A stretch of 64,000 nucleotides of DNA from Shewanella indica (GCF_002836975.1 NZ_NIJK01000052.1:1-64000), one strand, 5' to 3'. Shown: positions 1-8,215, counted from the first letter of the stretch. Notes: generated from the letters alone by a model not told the origin. Numbers and translations: made by a program.

Positions 1-700
1 CCCGTATCGCGGCAGCGGTTGCCAAAGCCAAGGCCAAAAAAGCTGCGGCGGCATCTGAATCAACTGCGACCGATAATAATGTGGGAGCAGCGCAAGGCGC
101 CGAAGTAAACCAAGTCGCAAGTCAAGCGACAAAACAAACCGCAGGCGACGACAGTAAACAAGCCCGTATCGCGGCAGCGGTTGCCAAAGCCAAGGCCAAA
201 AAAGCTGCGGCGGCATCTGAATCAACTGCGACCGATAATAATGTGGGAGCAGCGCAAGGCGCCGAAGTAAACCAAGTCGCAAGTCAAGCGACAAAACAAA
301 CCGCAGGCGACGACAGTAAACAAGCCCGTATCGCGGCAGCGGTTGCCAAAGCCAAGGCCAAAAAAGCTGCGGCGGCATCTGAATCAACTGCGACCGATAA
401 TAATGACGTGGGATCAGCGCAAGGCGCCGAAGTAAACCAAGTCGCAAGTCAAGCTACAAGTCAAACCGCAAGCGATGACAGCAAACAGGCCCGTATCGCG
501 GCAGCGCTTGCCAAAGCCAAGGCCAAAAAAGCTGCGGCGGCATCTGAATCAACTGCGACCGATAATAATGACGTGGGAGCAGCGCAAGGTGCCGAAGTAA
601 ACCAAGTCGCAAGCCAAGCGACAAAACAAACCGCAGACGACGACAGCAAACAGGCGCGTATTGCCAGGGCTGTAGCCAAAGCCAAACAAAAGGCCAAAGA
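1..700 (+). repeat. Tandem repeat of 162-165 bp inside rnfC
   Basis: Repeat units begin with CCCGTATCGC (last one CGCGTATTGC) at 1, 163, 325, 490 and 655, giving periods of 162, 162, 165 and 165 bp (54 or 55 codons, always in frame). Units 1-162 and 163-324 are identical base for base as far as I can compare, whereas the third diverges in its second half and gains an Asp codon. The last unit is incomplete and passes into the C-terminus. The array continues off the left edge. Near-identity of the units points to recent duplication or gene conversion. Confidence 0.95.
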
Positions 701-731
701 GAAGGCGCTCAGCGCACAGGAGAAAGATTGA
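1..731 (+). CDS. rnfC: Electron transport complex subunit RnfC, C-terminal part (5' truncated)
   Basis: The frame is open from base 3 to the TGA at 729-731, so the first visible GTG (81) is internal and the gene starts outside the window. What is visible is only the low-complexity cytoplasmic tail of RnfC, rich in Ala, Lys and Gln and made of tandem repeats carrying a QARIAAAVAKAKAKKAAA core. RnfC is the NADH/FMN- and 4Fe-4S-binding peripheral subunit of the Rnf/Rsx complex; the NADH and cluster domains lie upstream and cannot be checked here. Identification rests on this Ala/Lys-rich tail, which is typical of gammaproteobacterial RnfC, and on rnfD starting two bases downstream in the standard rnfCDGE order. 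Confidence 0.93.
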   Translation, partial: RIAAAVAKAKAKKAAAASESTATDNNVGAAQGAEVNQVASQATKQTAGDDSKQARIAAAVAKAKAKKAAAASESTATDNNVGAAQGAEVNQVASQATKQTAGDDSKQARIAAAVAKAKAKKAAAASESTATDNNDVGSAQGAEVNQVASQATSQTASDDSKQARIAAALAKAKAKKAAAASESTATDNNDVGAAQGAEVNQVASQATKQTADDDSKQARIARAVAKAKQKAKEKALSAQEKD

Positions 732-732
732 T

Positions 733-1785
733 ATGGCGTTTAAAATAGCCTCCTCCCCCCATGTCAGCCGGCCGCTGCAAACCAGCACTGTGATGCAAAG
801 GGTGCTGCTCTGCGCCCTGCCCGGCTTGGTAGTCCAGTGTGTATTTTTTGGCTGGGGCAGCCTTATTCAGGTACTGCTGGCGGTGATGGTCGCTTTGATT
901 TCAGAGGCCGCCATCCTCAAGTTGCGCAAACGCAAGGTACTTTCGACGCTGTCGGATAACAGCGCGGCTCTAACAGCGGTTCTTATCGGTATTGCCATAC
1001 CGCCGCTCGCCCCTTGGTGGATGGTGGTGATAGGCACAAGTTTTGCCATCATCATGGCAAAACAGCTGTATGGCGGTTTGGGGAACAACCTGTTCAACCC
1101 GGCCATGGCCGCCTATGTGCTGCTGTTGGTAGCCTTCCCGGTACAGATGACCAGTTGGGTTGCTCCGGCGACGGTTGCCCAGCACTCTCCGGATTTTCTC
1201 ACCAGCTTGCAGGTGATTTTCGGCGCCAGCCAAGGCAGCGTTGCCGAATACTTCCAGCTCGGTATCGATGGTGTCACCATGGCGACACCGCTTGATACGC
1301 TGAAGACGGATCTCTCTATGGGAATGACCACCACCGAAAGCCTGCAAAAACCGATTTTTGCCGGCACTATCAACAGTGGCTGGTTCTGGGTCAACCTGGC
1401 CTACCTGTGCGGCGGCCTGGCGCTGTTGAAGATGAAGCTTATCCGCTGGCATATCAGTGTTGGTGTATTGGCGTCGCTGTTTATCTGTAGCGGCTTTGCC
1501 TATGCGCTTGGGCCAGATACCCATGTCAGCCCGCTTATTCACCTGTTCAGTGGCGCCACCATGCTGGCGGCTTTCTTTATTGCCACAGATCCTGTAACCG
1601 CGCCGGCCAGTAACCGGGGCCGATTGATCTTCGGCGCCCTTATCGGCCTGGTGGTTTACCTTATCCGAAGCTTTGGCGGGTACCCTGACGCCTTTGCTTT
1701 TGCGGTGCTGCTGGCCAACCTGTGCGCCCCTTTGATCGACTACTATGTCAAACCCCGAGCCTATGGCCATCGTGCCGGACATTGA
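733..1785 (+). CDS. rnfD: Electron transport complex subunit RnfD
   Basis: A 350-residue polytopic inner-membrane protein of the NqrB/RnfD family. It carries a covalently bound flavin in the Rnf (Rsx) complex, which couples electron transfer between NADH and ferredoxin to ion movement and in E. coli helps keep SoxR reduced. The flavinylation site is visible as DGVTMATPLDT, placing the acceptor threonine at about residue 185. Multiple hydrophobic helices run throughout (for example ALPGLVVQCVFFGW and LIFGALIGLVVYLI). It starts at ATG 733, two bases after the rnfC stop, so translation is probably coupled. Length matches the family. Confidence 0.97.
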   Translation: MAFKIASSPHVSRPLQTSTVMQRVLLCALPGLVVQCVFFGWGSLIQVLLAVMVALISEAAILKLRKRKVLSTLSDNSAALTAVLIGIAIPPLAPWWMVVIGTSFAIIMAKQLYGGLGNNLFNPAMAAYVLLLVAFPVQMTSWVAPATVAQHSPDFLTSLQVIFGASQGSVAEYFQLGIDGVTMATPLDTLKTDLSMGMTTTESLQKPIFAGTINSGWFWVNLAYLCGGLALLKMKLIRWHISVGVLASLFICSGFAYALGPDTHVSPLIHLFSGATMLAAFFIATDPVTAPASNRGRLIFGALIGLVVYLIRSFGGYPDAFAFAVLLANLCAPLIDYYVKPRAYGHRAGH

Positions 1786-1803
1786 TAGCAAGAGAGATAG
1801 ACA

Positions 1804-2439
1804 GTGCAAAAATCCATGTTGAAAAATGGCCTGCTTTTGGGCCTGTTTGCCCTGATATGCACCGCTGTGGTGGCGGTTGTCAATGACAGTACCCGGGATG
1901 CGATTATGGCTCAGCAAAAGTTGGAGCTCAAACGCACCCTGGAGCAGATCATCCCTAATGAACTGCACGACAATCCGCTCGAGGAAAGCTGCATTCTATT
2001 GCAGGACAGAGACGCCCTGGGCACGACTCAGCCCATGCCGGCCTATATCGCTACCCAAAATGCCCAGCCAGTCGCCATTGCCATCGAAACCATAGCCCCA
2101 GATGGCTACAATGGTGAAATACGCTTGATCATAGGTATCAAGACTGACGGCACTGTGCTTGGGGTTCGCACCCTGTCGCATCAGGAAACCCCTGGGCTGG
2201 GTGACAAGATTGAGCGCAAAAAATCTGATTGGGTGGACAGCTTTATCGGCAGAAAGCTTCAGGGCAGTGATGACAAGGCCTGGCATGTGAAAAAAGACGG
2301 TGGTGAAATCGATCAGTTTACCGGGGCGACCATTACCCCCAGGGCCTACGTCAAGTCGATAAGAAATACCCTGGCCTTCTTTGAAGCCAATAAGCAGGCC
2401 CTCTTTTCGCAATCACAGACATGTGAGGCAAGCCAATGA
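1804..2439 (+). CDS. rnfG: Electron transport complex subunit RnfG
   Basis: A 211-residue protein with one N-terminal membrane helix (NGLLLGLFALICTAVVAVV) followed by a periplasmic FMN-binding domain. The flavin attachment motif FTGATITP is near residue 175-182, with the threonine expected to carry FMN through a phosphoester bond, as known for NqrC/RnfG. The start is GTG at 1804, preceded by AGAGAG. It is the third visible gene of the rnf operon, 18 bp after rnfD, and overlaps the rnfE start by four bases (ATGA). Confidence 0.96.
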   Translation: MQKSMLKNGLLLGLFALICTAVVAVVNDSTRDAIMAQQKLELKRTLEQIIPNELHDNPLEESCILLQDRDALGTTQPMPAYIATQNAQPVAIAIETIAPDGYNGEIRLIIGIKTDGTVLGVRTLSHQETPGLGDKIERKKSDWVDSFIGRKLQGSDDKAWHVKKDGGEIDQFTGATITPRAYVKSIRNTLAFFEANKQALFSQSQTCEASQ

Positions 2440-3131
2440 GTTTATATCGTGATATCGCCTGGCAAGGCTTGTGGAAAAATAACCCCGGACTGGTGCAGAT
2501 GTTGGGACTCTGCCCCCTGTTGGCGGTGACCTCTACCTTTACCAACGCCCTGGGGCTCGGACTCGCTACCGCAGTAGTGTTAATTGGTTCCAACACCACA
2601 GTATCCCTGGTGCGCAACTTTGTCCCCAAAGAGATCCGCATCCCCATCTTTGTGATGATCATTGCCGCACTGGTAACCGCAGTGCAGTTGCTAATCAATG
2701 CCTACGCCTACGGCCTCTACCTGTCTCTCGGTATTTTCCTGCCGCTTATCGTAACAAACTGCGTCATCATAGGCCGCGCCGAAGCCTTTGCCTCGCGTAA
2801 TTCACCTATGGATGCCGCCTTTGACGGCTTGATGATGGGTATTGGCTTTACCTTGGTATTGATGGTGCTCGGTGGCGGCAGGGAAATACTGGGGCAAGGC
2901 ACCCTATTTGACGGCGCCGATCTGCTTCTTGGGCCTTGGGCTGCGAGCCTGCGTATTGAAGTTTGGCAAGTCGATACCCCCTTCCTGCTGGCGATGTTGC
3001 CTCCCGGTGCCTTTTTGGGTATGGGACTGCTGATTGCCCTGAAAAACGCAATCGACAAGAAACTCGCCGATCGTCAACCCAGAGAGCAAACTGCGCCAGT
3101 GGAACGCGCCAGGATCACCAAAGTCAACTGA
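2436..3131 (+). CDS. rnfE: Electron transport complex subunit RnfE
   Basis: A 231-residue integral membrane protein of the RnfE/NqrD family, with about six hydrophobic segments. Family hallmarks seen are NNPGLVQMLGLCPLLAVT near the N-terminus and LPLIVTNCVIIGRAEAFA in the middle; their cysteines are those known in NqrD/RnfE to help hold an intramembrane iron-sulfur centre. ATG overlaps the rnfG stop. The C-terminus ends in a charged tail (DRQPREQTAPVERARITK). This is the last rnf gene; nth follows after 9 bp. Confidence 0.96.
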   Translation: MSLYRDIAWQGLWKNNPGLVQMLGLCPLLAVTSTFTNALGLGLATAVVLIGSNTTVSLVRNFVPKEIRIPIFVMIIAALVTAVQLLINAYAYGLYLSLGIFLPLIVTNCVIIGRAEAFASRNSPMDAAFDGLMMGIGFTLVLMVLGGGREILGQGTLFDGADLLLGPWAASLRIEVWQVDTPFLLAMLPPGAFLGMGLLIALKNAIDKKLADRQPREQTAPVERARITKVN

Positions 3132-3140
3132 GGTCATTGA

Positions 3141-3782
3141 GTGAACAAAGACAAGAGACGGGCGATACTCGAACGCCTGCGGGACAATAATCCTCATCCC
3201 CAGACAGAGCTGAATTATTCCAGCCCTTTTGAATTACTGGTGGCGGTAACGCTTTCGGCGCAGGCAACCGACGTCAGTGTCAACAAGGCCACTGACAAGC
3301 TGTTTCCGGTGGCCAATACCCCACAGGCTATCGCAGACCTTGGGGTTGATGGGCTGAAGGAGTATATCAAGACCATAGGGCTCTATAACAATAAGGCCAT
3401 CAATGTGGTGGCACTGTCCAAGATCCTTGTCGAGCAGTACAACGGCGAAGTCCCTGAAAACCGCGAGGCGTTGGAGTCACTGCCCGGGGTCGGCCGTAAG
3501 ACGGCCAATGTGGTGCTCAACACCGCCTTTGGTTGGCCAACCATAGCGGTCGACACTCATATTTTCCGGGTCAGCAATCGCACCCGCTTTGCGCCGGGGA
3601 AAAATGTTCAGGAAGTAGAAGATAAACTGCTCAAAGTGGTGCCGGCCGAGTTCAAGGTTGACGTCCACCACTGGCTTATTCTTCACGGGCGCTATACCTG
3701 CATTGCCAGAAAGCCCCGCTGCGGCAGTTGTCTGATTGAAGATCTGTGTGAATTCAAAGAAAAAATCTATCCGGATGACTGA
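3141..3782 (+). CDS. nth: Endonuclease III (DNA glycosylase/AP lyase)
   Basis: A 213-residue base-excision repair enzyme that removes oxidised pyrimidines and cleaves abasic sites. The helix-hairpin-helix motif LPGVGRKTANVV includes catalytic Lys120, and the catalytic Asp is Asp138 in AVDTHIFRV; both numbers equal those of E. coli Nth. The 4Fe-4S cluster cysteines are Cys187, Cys194, Cys197 and Cys203 (C-x6-C-x2-C-x5-C). The start is GTG 3141 behind a GAGGT site. It is co-directional with rnfE at 9 bp, the same rnf-nth arrangement as in E. coli, and probably transcribed with it. Confidence 0.98.
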   Translation: MNKDKRRAILERLRDNNPHPQTELNYSSPFELLVAVTLSAQATDVSVNKATDKLFPVANTPQAIADLGVDGLKEYIKTIGLYNNKAINVVALSKILVEQYNGEVPENREALESLPGVGRKTANVVLNTAFGWPTIAVDTHIFRVSNRTRFAPGKNVQEVEDKLLKVVPAEFKVDVHHWLILHGRYTCIARKPRCGSCLIEDLCEFKEKIYPDD

Positions 3783-3791
3783 TCCGGAAAC

Positions 3792-3824
3792 GACAATGCC
3801 GCCCGAAGGCGGCATTGTCTTACG
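3792..3824 (+). terminator. Hairpin terminator after nth
   Basis: A perfect 12-bp stem (GACAATGCCGCC paired with GGCGGCATTGTC) with a CGAA tetraloop at 3792-3819, followed by a weak T-containing stretch (TTACGTATTCTT). It ends the rnf-nth operon. The converging ynhF-like gene lies just beyond, so it may also act from that side. Confidence 0.85.
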
Positions 3825-3843
3825 TATTCTTGCTCAACGCCAA

Positions 3844-3927
3844 TCAGAACATCTGTACAATCATAGCGGCGAAAACGATTGCAATTACCAAGGTAGATCC
3901 AATAGCCATTTTCAATTCTGTAGTCAT
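3844..3927 (-). CDS. ynhF: YnhF-like small membrane protein (27 aa)
   Basis: A 28-codon reading frame including the stop, reading MTTELKMAIG then a hydrophobic helix STLVIAIVFAAMIVQMF. An AGGAG ribosome site sits about seven bases before the ATG. E. coli YnhF, a 29-residue membrane peptide, begins MSTDLKFSL and has the same layout, and in E. coli ynhF is also in the gloA-grxD-sodB region, which supports the match. The function of YnhF is unknown; it is expected in the inner membrane. Its product converges on nth. Identification is by motif and neighbourhood, not by a search. Confidence 0.75.
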   Translation of the reverse strand: MTTELKMAIGSTLVIAIVFAAMIVQMF

Positions 3928-4145
3928 GCTTGTCTCCTGCATCCAGCTAAGATAGGGTTGACACCATTATTAATGAAGCAGACACAAATACCATGTTTAT
4001 TTCATGGATTTGTGAACTGGCTATCAAGTTCGCAGCGGTCAGAGCCAATCCATTTGGGAGAGATTCTCAGTTCGCTGAATATTGCTTGATTATCCACGCT
4101 ACGGAAACTCATTCAGTTTCCGCTATAGAACCAAAAGAGGTAGTA

Positions 4146-4556
4146 ATGTCACAAGTTCTGCATACCATGCTTAGAGTGGGAAACCTTGAACGCAGCATCC
4201 ATTTCTATACTGAAATCATGGGGATGAAGCTATTGCGTCAATCGGAAAATCCTGAATATAAATACACTCTGGCCTTTGTCGGCTACGGCGAAGAATCAAG
4301 CGGTCAGGCCGTCATCGAACTGACCTACAACTGGGGTACAGAGCAATATGATATGGGTAATGCCTTTGGTCATATCGCCATAGGTGAAGAAGATATCTAT
4401 GCTCGCTGTGAAGCTATCAGCGCAGCCGGTGGCAAAGTTATCCGTGCACCGGGCCCAGTGGCCGGTGGCAGTACTGAAATCGCTTTTGTGGAAGATCCTG
4501 ACGGTTACAAAATCGAGCTCATTCAAATGAGTTCAGCTGAAAACGGCTTGGGCTAA
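4146..4556 (+). CDS. gloA: Lactoylglutathione lyase (glyoxalase I)
   Basis: A 136-residue enzyme that isomerises the methylglyoxal-glutathione hemithioacetal to S-lactoylglutathione. The four metal ligands are present: His6, Glu58, His76 and Glu124 (E. coli 5, 56, 74, 122), which predicts the Ni/Co-type bacterial enzyme. The ATG at 4146 (MSQVLHTMLRVGNL) is chosen because it matches the family N-terminus and has GAGG upstream; the longer open frame from 3993 has no supporting features. It stands alone with its own upstream region and a terminator downstream. Confidence 0.98.
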   Translation: MSQVLHTMLRVGNLERSIHFYTEIMGMKLLRQSENPEYKYTLAFVGYGEESSGQAVIELTYNWGTEQYDMGNAFGHIAIGEEDIYARCEAISAAGGKVIRAPGPVAGGSTEIAFVEDPDGYKIELIQMSSAENGLG

Positions 4557-4572
4557 CAACGCAAATGTAAAG

Positions 4573-4600
4573 AAGCCATCGGCAAAGCCGGTGGCTTTTG
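4573..4600 (+). terminator. Terminator after gloA
   Basis: An 11-bp stem AAGCCATCGGC / GCCGGTGGCTT (one G-T pair) with an AAA loop at 4573-4597, followed by TTTTG. Placed 16 bp after the gloA stop. Confidence 0.8.
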
Positions 4601-4609
4601 ACCTACTTC

Positions 4610-4795
4610 CTAACAGCATTGAGCTAGCTGCGCCCAACCAGGGTTATAGCCTGCTTGCAGCTGATATTTCTGGCCAGTTCTCATACAAACCGCTTTATTG
4701 TTGCCCCCTTTCATAAAATCAGCTAATGGGTGGCAGTATTTAACATAAGCGCGACGGTAAAGCCGAGAAAAACGCTCACCTCCATAGCAGGTGAA
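4610..4795 (-). pseudogene. Protein-like Cys-rich frame without a clear start; possible gene remnant
   Basis: The 316-bp gap between gloA and grxD holds, besides two terminators, an open frame on the minus strand that ends in TAG at 4610-4612. Read upstream it gives CYGGERFSRLYRRAYVKYCH, then PLADFMKGGNNKAVCMRTGQ, then KYQLQAGYNPGWAQLAQCC. It looks translated (biased composition, five cysteines) but no start codon with a ribosome site precedes it; the frame runs into the grxD terminator. The only internal ATG (4714) would leave 34 residues. It may be the 3' remnant of a secreted Cys-containing protein. I do not recognise it. Confidence 0.35.
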
Positions 4796-4811
4796 TTCAG
4801 TGTGACAAAAG

Positions 4812-4838
4812 AAAAGGCCGGAACATCTCCGGCCTCTT
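4812..4838 (-). terminator. Terminator after grxD
   Basis: Read on the minus strand: AGGCCGGA, loop GATGT, TCCGGCCT, then TTTCTTTTG. Strong GC stem with a T-rich tail, 35 bp beyond the grxD stop. Confidence 0.85.
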
Positions 4839-4872
4839 GCACTGATGCGCTTATAAAGCGCTGAGATTAATC

Positions 4873-5208
4873 TCAGGCTTCATCCTGCTTGTACTTGGCA
4901 GCAGTTTCCTTGATCAAGGTCTGTAGCTCCCCTTTTTGGTACATCTCGGTCAGGATATCGCAACCGCCGATCAGCTCACCTTCTACCCATAGCTGAGGAA
5001 AAGTCGGCCAATTGGCATACTTGGGCAATTCAGCACGGATATCAGGATGCTGCAGAATATCAACAAACGCGAACTGCTCGCCGATATTGATCATGATCTG
5101 AGCCACCTGAGAGGAAAAACCGCAGCTGGGTAATTTGGGCGAACCTTTCATGTAAAGGATGATGGGGTTTTCAGCAATTTGCTGCTTAATTTTTTCAACA
5201 GTTTCCAT
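4873..5208 (-). CDS. grxD: Monothiol glutaredoxin Grx4
   Basis: A 111-residue CGFS-type glutaredoxin that binds a glutathione-ligated 2Fe-2S cluster as a homodimer or with BolA-type partners and delivers clusters. The active motif is CGFS at residues 29-32, preceded by KGSPKLPS; the glutathione-binding WPTFPQLW and GGCDI segments are also present. Length is typical (about 110-115). It is transcribed away from sodB, so the 220-bp gap carries two divergent promoters, as expected for two iron/oxidative-stress genes. Confidence 0.98.
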   Translation of the reverse strand: METVEKIKQQIAENPIILYMKGSPKLPSCGFSSQVAQIMINIGEQFAFVDILQHPDIRAELPKYANWPTFPQLWVEGELIGGCDILTEMYQKGELQTLIKETAAKYKQDEA

Positions 5209-5347
5209 TTACGTTCCTGAGTACGACACTATATTTGATTCGCTATTGTACGCGAGAGAAACGCAGAACAAAATCACACTATTTGTAAGGTTATTTAGCC
5301 ATTTGATTTTTCAATGATGTCAATCTGCTCAATCACTCAAACAATGA

Positions 5348-5375
5348 TTCACTTCACAAATTTTATCGGTACAAT
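5348..5375 (+). promoter_or_regulatory. Predicted sigma-70 promoter for sodB
   Basis: TTCACT (5348-5353) and TACAAT (5370-5375) spaced by 16 bp, about 55 bp upstream of the sodB ATG. Resembles -35/-10 boxes; prediction by eye only. Confidence 0.5.
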
Positions 5376-5429
5376 AGGTGGCAGTGAGCAAGTCTGAAAA
5401 TGATAAACCAAGTCCATGGAGAGATACTA

Positions 5430-6014
5430 ATGGCTTTCGAATTACCCGCATTACCATATGCCAAGAACGCACTGGAACCCCACATTTCTCAGGAAACCAT
5501 CGAATACCACTACGGTAAGCACCACAACACTTACGTGGTTAAGCTGAACGGTCTGATCGAAGGCACTGAATTCGCCGGCAAGACCCTGGAAGAGATAGTA
5601 AAAACCTCCAGCGGCGGTATTTTCAACAACGCAGCTCAGGTTTGGAACCACACTTTTTACTGGAATTGTCTGGCGCCTAACGGCGGCGGCGAAGCCACTG
5701 GTGCTGTAGCCGAAGCCATCAATGCTGCTTTCGGTTCTTTTGAAGCCTTCAAGACTCAGTTCACCGAGTCCGCGGTCAACAACTTTGGTAGCGGCTGGAC
5801 CTGGCTGGTGAAAAAGGCGGATGGCACTGTCGCTATCGTTAACACCAGCAACGCAGCTACTCCGCTGACTGATGCTTCAGTAACCCCACTGCTGACCGTT
5901 GACGTTTGGGAACACGCTTACTACATCGACTACCGTAACGTTCGCCCTGACTACATGGCGCACTTCTGGCAGTTGCTTAACTGGGATTTTGTTAACCAGA
6001 ACTTCGCCGGTTAA
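5430..6014 (+). CDS. sodB: Superoxide dismutase [Fe]
   Basis: A 194-residue cytoplasmic enzyme that converts superoxide to hydrogen peroxide and oxygen. Metal ligands are His27, His74, Asp158 and His162 (DVWEHAYY); Gln70 in AAQVWNHTFYW is the outer-sphere glutamine position typical of the iron rather than manganese enzyme. The ATG at 5430 (MAFELPALPY) fits the family N-terminus and has GGAGAG upstream; a longer frame from 5400 is not needed. Terminator follows at once. Monocistronic. Confidence 0.99.
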   Translation: MAFELPALPYAKNALEPHISQETIEYHYGKHHNTYVVKLNGLIEGTEFAGKTLEEIVKTSSGGIFNNAAQVWNHTFYWNCLAPNGGGEATGAVAEAINAAFGSFEAFKTQFTESAVNNFGSGWTWLVKKADGTVAIVNTSNAATPLTDASVTPLLTVDVWEHAYYIDYRNVRPDYMAHFWQLLNWDFVNQNFAG

Positions 6015-6036
6015 TTCTCATCAAACTGAGTCACTG

Positions 6037-6062
6037 AAAAGGAGCCTGATGGCTCCTTTTTT
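6037..6062 (+). terminator. Terminator after sodB
   Basis: AAAAGGAGCC, loop TGAT, GGCTCCTTTT followed by TT: strong intrinsic terminator. Confidence 0.92.
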
Positions 6063-6183
6063 ATGGTTCACAAACACTTCCTCACCGACAAATCCAACCA
6101 TCGTAAGCTCATAACGCCCCTTCACGCCACAAGTGCAACTATTGCTTTTGCAACTATTTGCCTTTGTTTTTATTTATGTTTTT

Positions 6184-6214
6184 TTGACATGCAACACAAA
6201 TTAGTGTCTAAGAT
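6184..6214 (+). promoter_or_regulatory. Possible promoter of prkA-yeaH-ycgB
   Basis: TTGACA (6184-6189) followed by GTCTAAGATT (6205-6214). With TCTAAG as -10 the spacer is 17 bp; the sequence also resembles a stress-sigma -10 element, which would suit these stationary-phase genes. Weak, by eye. Confidence 0.35.
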
Positions 6215-6280
6215 TAATGGTAGGTGACTGCCAAAGACAGTTCCCTTCCCAGACATATTTGGCGTTTCAGGGGGTTTAAC

Positions 6281-8215
6281 ATGGGCATATTTGAGCACTA
6301 CCAACAGCGCTATGAGAAGAAACTCGATGAAGAATACACATTACAGGAGTTTCTCGAAATCTGTAAGCAAGATCGCAGCGCCTACGCTTCGGCAGCAGAA
6401 AGACTGCTAATCGCCATCGGTGAGCCGGAAGTGATCGACACTTCCAAAAATCAGGTTCTGAGCCGGATATTTTCTAACCGCTTAATCTCTCGCTATCCAG
6501 CGTTTAAAGACTTCTACGGCATGGAAGATGCCATAGAGCAGATAGTCTCTTACCTTAAACACTCGGCCCAAGGGCTGGAAGAATCCAAGCAGATCCTTTA
6601 CCTGCTGGGACCTGTCGGTGGCGGTAAATCTTCGCTGGCAGAGAAGCTCAAGGCCTTGATGCAACAAGTGCCCATCTATATTCTCAGCGCCGATGGAGTC
6701 AGAAGTCCGGTCAACGACCACCCTTTCTGCCTGTTTGATGCCGAGGAAGATGGCAAGTTGTTGCAGGAAGAGTACCAGATCCCGACCCGTTATCTGCGCA
6801 GTATCATGTCGCCTTGGGCGGTCAAACGCCTGCATGAATTTGGCGGCGATATCTCTCGCTTCCGAGTCGTCAAAGTGTTTCCTTCGGTGCTGGATCAAAT
6901 TGCCATCGCCAAAACTGAGCCAGGAGATGACAACAACCAGGACATCTCTTCTCTGGTGGGCAAGGTCGACATTCGCCAACTGGAGCACTTTGCCCAGAAT
7001 GATGCTGATGCTTATTCCTATTCAGGAGCATTGTGCCGTGCCAACCAAGGCTTGATGGAGTTTGTGGAGATGTTCAAGGCACCGATCAAGGTGCTGCACC
7101 CACTGCTAACCGCCACTCAGGAAGGAAACTATAACGGCACTGAAGGTTTATCGGCCCTGCCCTTTAACGGCATTATTCTGGCTCACTCCAACGAGTCTGA
7201 ATGGAGCAGCTTTAAAAATAATAAAAACAATGAAGCCTTTCTCGACCGTGTTTATATCGTTAAGGTGCCCTACTGCCTGCGGGTGTCGGAAGAGATGCAG
7301 ATTTACCGCAAGCTTATCGCCAATTCAGAACTGACCAAGGCGCCCTGTGCCCCAGGCACACTGGAGACCTTGGCTCAATTCAGCGTGCTCTCAAGGATCA
7401 AGACCCCGGAGAACTCCTCCGTCTACTCCAAGATGCGGGTCTATGACGGTGAAAGCCTCAAGGATACCGACCCCAAGGCCAAGTCTTACCAGGAATATCG
7501 TGACTATGCCGGGGTCGATGAGGGTATGCACGGACTATCGACCCGCTTCGCGTTCAAGATCCTCTCCAAGGTCTTTAACTTCGACCATTCTGAAATTGCC
7601 GCCAACCCAGTGCACCTCTTCTATGTGCTGGAGCGGCAGATAGAGCAGGAGCAGTTCCCTTCCGATACCGCAGAAAGGTATATGGAGTTTCTGAAGGGCT
7701 ATCTGATCCCTAAATATGTTGAGTTTATCGGCAAGGAGATCCAGACCGCTTATCTGGAATCTTACTCGGAATATGGTCAGAACATCTTCGACCGTTATGT
7801 CACCTATGCCGACTTCTGGATCCAGGATCAGGAGTACAGAGATCCGGAAACCGGCCAACTGTTTGACCGGGCCGCACTCAACGCCGAATTGGAGAAAATT
7901 GAAAAGCCGGCCGGGATAAGTAATCCCAAAGACTTCCGCAATGAGATAGTCAACTTTGTGCTCAGGGCCAGGGCCAATAACGATGGCAACAACCCGCAAT
8001 GGACCAGCTATGAGAAACTCAGAACCGTGATCGAGAAGAAGATGTTCTCAAATACGGAAGATCTCCTGCCAGTCATTTCTTTCAACGCCAAGACCTCCAC
8101 AGACGATCAGCGCAAACATGATGATTTCGTCAATCGTATGATGGAGAAAGGCTACACCAAGAAACAGGTGCGCCTGTTGTCCGAGTGGTACTTACGGGTA
8201 CGTAAGTCCTCATAG
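6281..8215 (+). CDS. prkA: Serine protein kinase / AAA+ protein PrkA (YeaG)
   Basis: A 644-residue protein, the same length as E. coli YeaG. It has an N-terminal AAA+ domain with Walker A GPVGGGKSS at about residues 110-118 and a C-terminal region related to kinases. YeaG homologues are induced in stationary phase and nitrogen stress and act with YeaH and YcgB; a Lon-like protease activity has also been reported for PrkA. The ATG at 6281 (MGIFEHYQQRYEKKLDEE) matches the family start; the frame continues to 6224 but those residues are not conserved. First gene of the prkA-yeaH-ycgB group, whose order is conserved in proteobacteria. Confidence 0.97.
   Translation: MGIFEHYQQRYEKKLDEEYTLQEFLEICKQDRSAYASAAERLLIAIGEPEVIDTSKNQVLSRIFSNRLISRYPAFKDFYGMEDAIEQIVSYLKHSAQGLEESKQILYLLGPVGGGKSSLAEKLKALMQQVPIYILSADGVRSPVNDHPFCLFDAEEDGKLLQEEYQIPTRYLRSIMSPWAVKRLHEFGGDISRFRVVKVFPSVLDQIAIAKTEPGDDNNQDISSLVGKVDIRQLEHFAQNDADAYSYSGALCRANQGLMEFVEMFKAPIKVLHPLLTATQEGNYNGTEGLSALPFNGIILAHSNESEWSSFKNNKNNEAFLDRVYIVKVPYCLRVSEEMQIYRKLIANSELTKAPCAPGTLETLAQFSVLSRIKTPENSSVYSKMRVYDGESLKDTDPKAKSYQEYRDYAGVDEGMHGLSTRFAFKILSKVFNFDHSEIAANPVHLFYVLERQIEQEQFPSDTAERYMEFLKGYLIPKYVEFIGKEIQTAYLESYSEYGQNIFDRYVTYADFWIQDQEYRDPETGQLFDRAALNAELEKIEKPAGISNPKDFRNEIVNFVLRARANNDGNNPQWTSYEKLRTVIEKKMFSNTEDLLPVISFNAKTSTDDQRKHDDFVNRMMEKGYTKKQVRLLSEWYLRVRKSS

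Noticed and set aside
1..700. CRISPR-like repeat array
   Set aside because: The units are 162-165 bp, contiguous without spacers, and in frame with rnfC; they code a protein repeat.
970..1968. 332-codon minus-strand frame
   Set aside because: It mirrors rnfD and the start of rnfG on the other strand, with composition (His/Gln/Arg-rich) typical of antisense frames in GC-biased genes.
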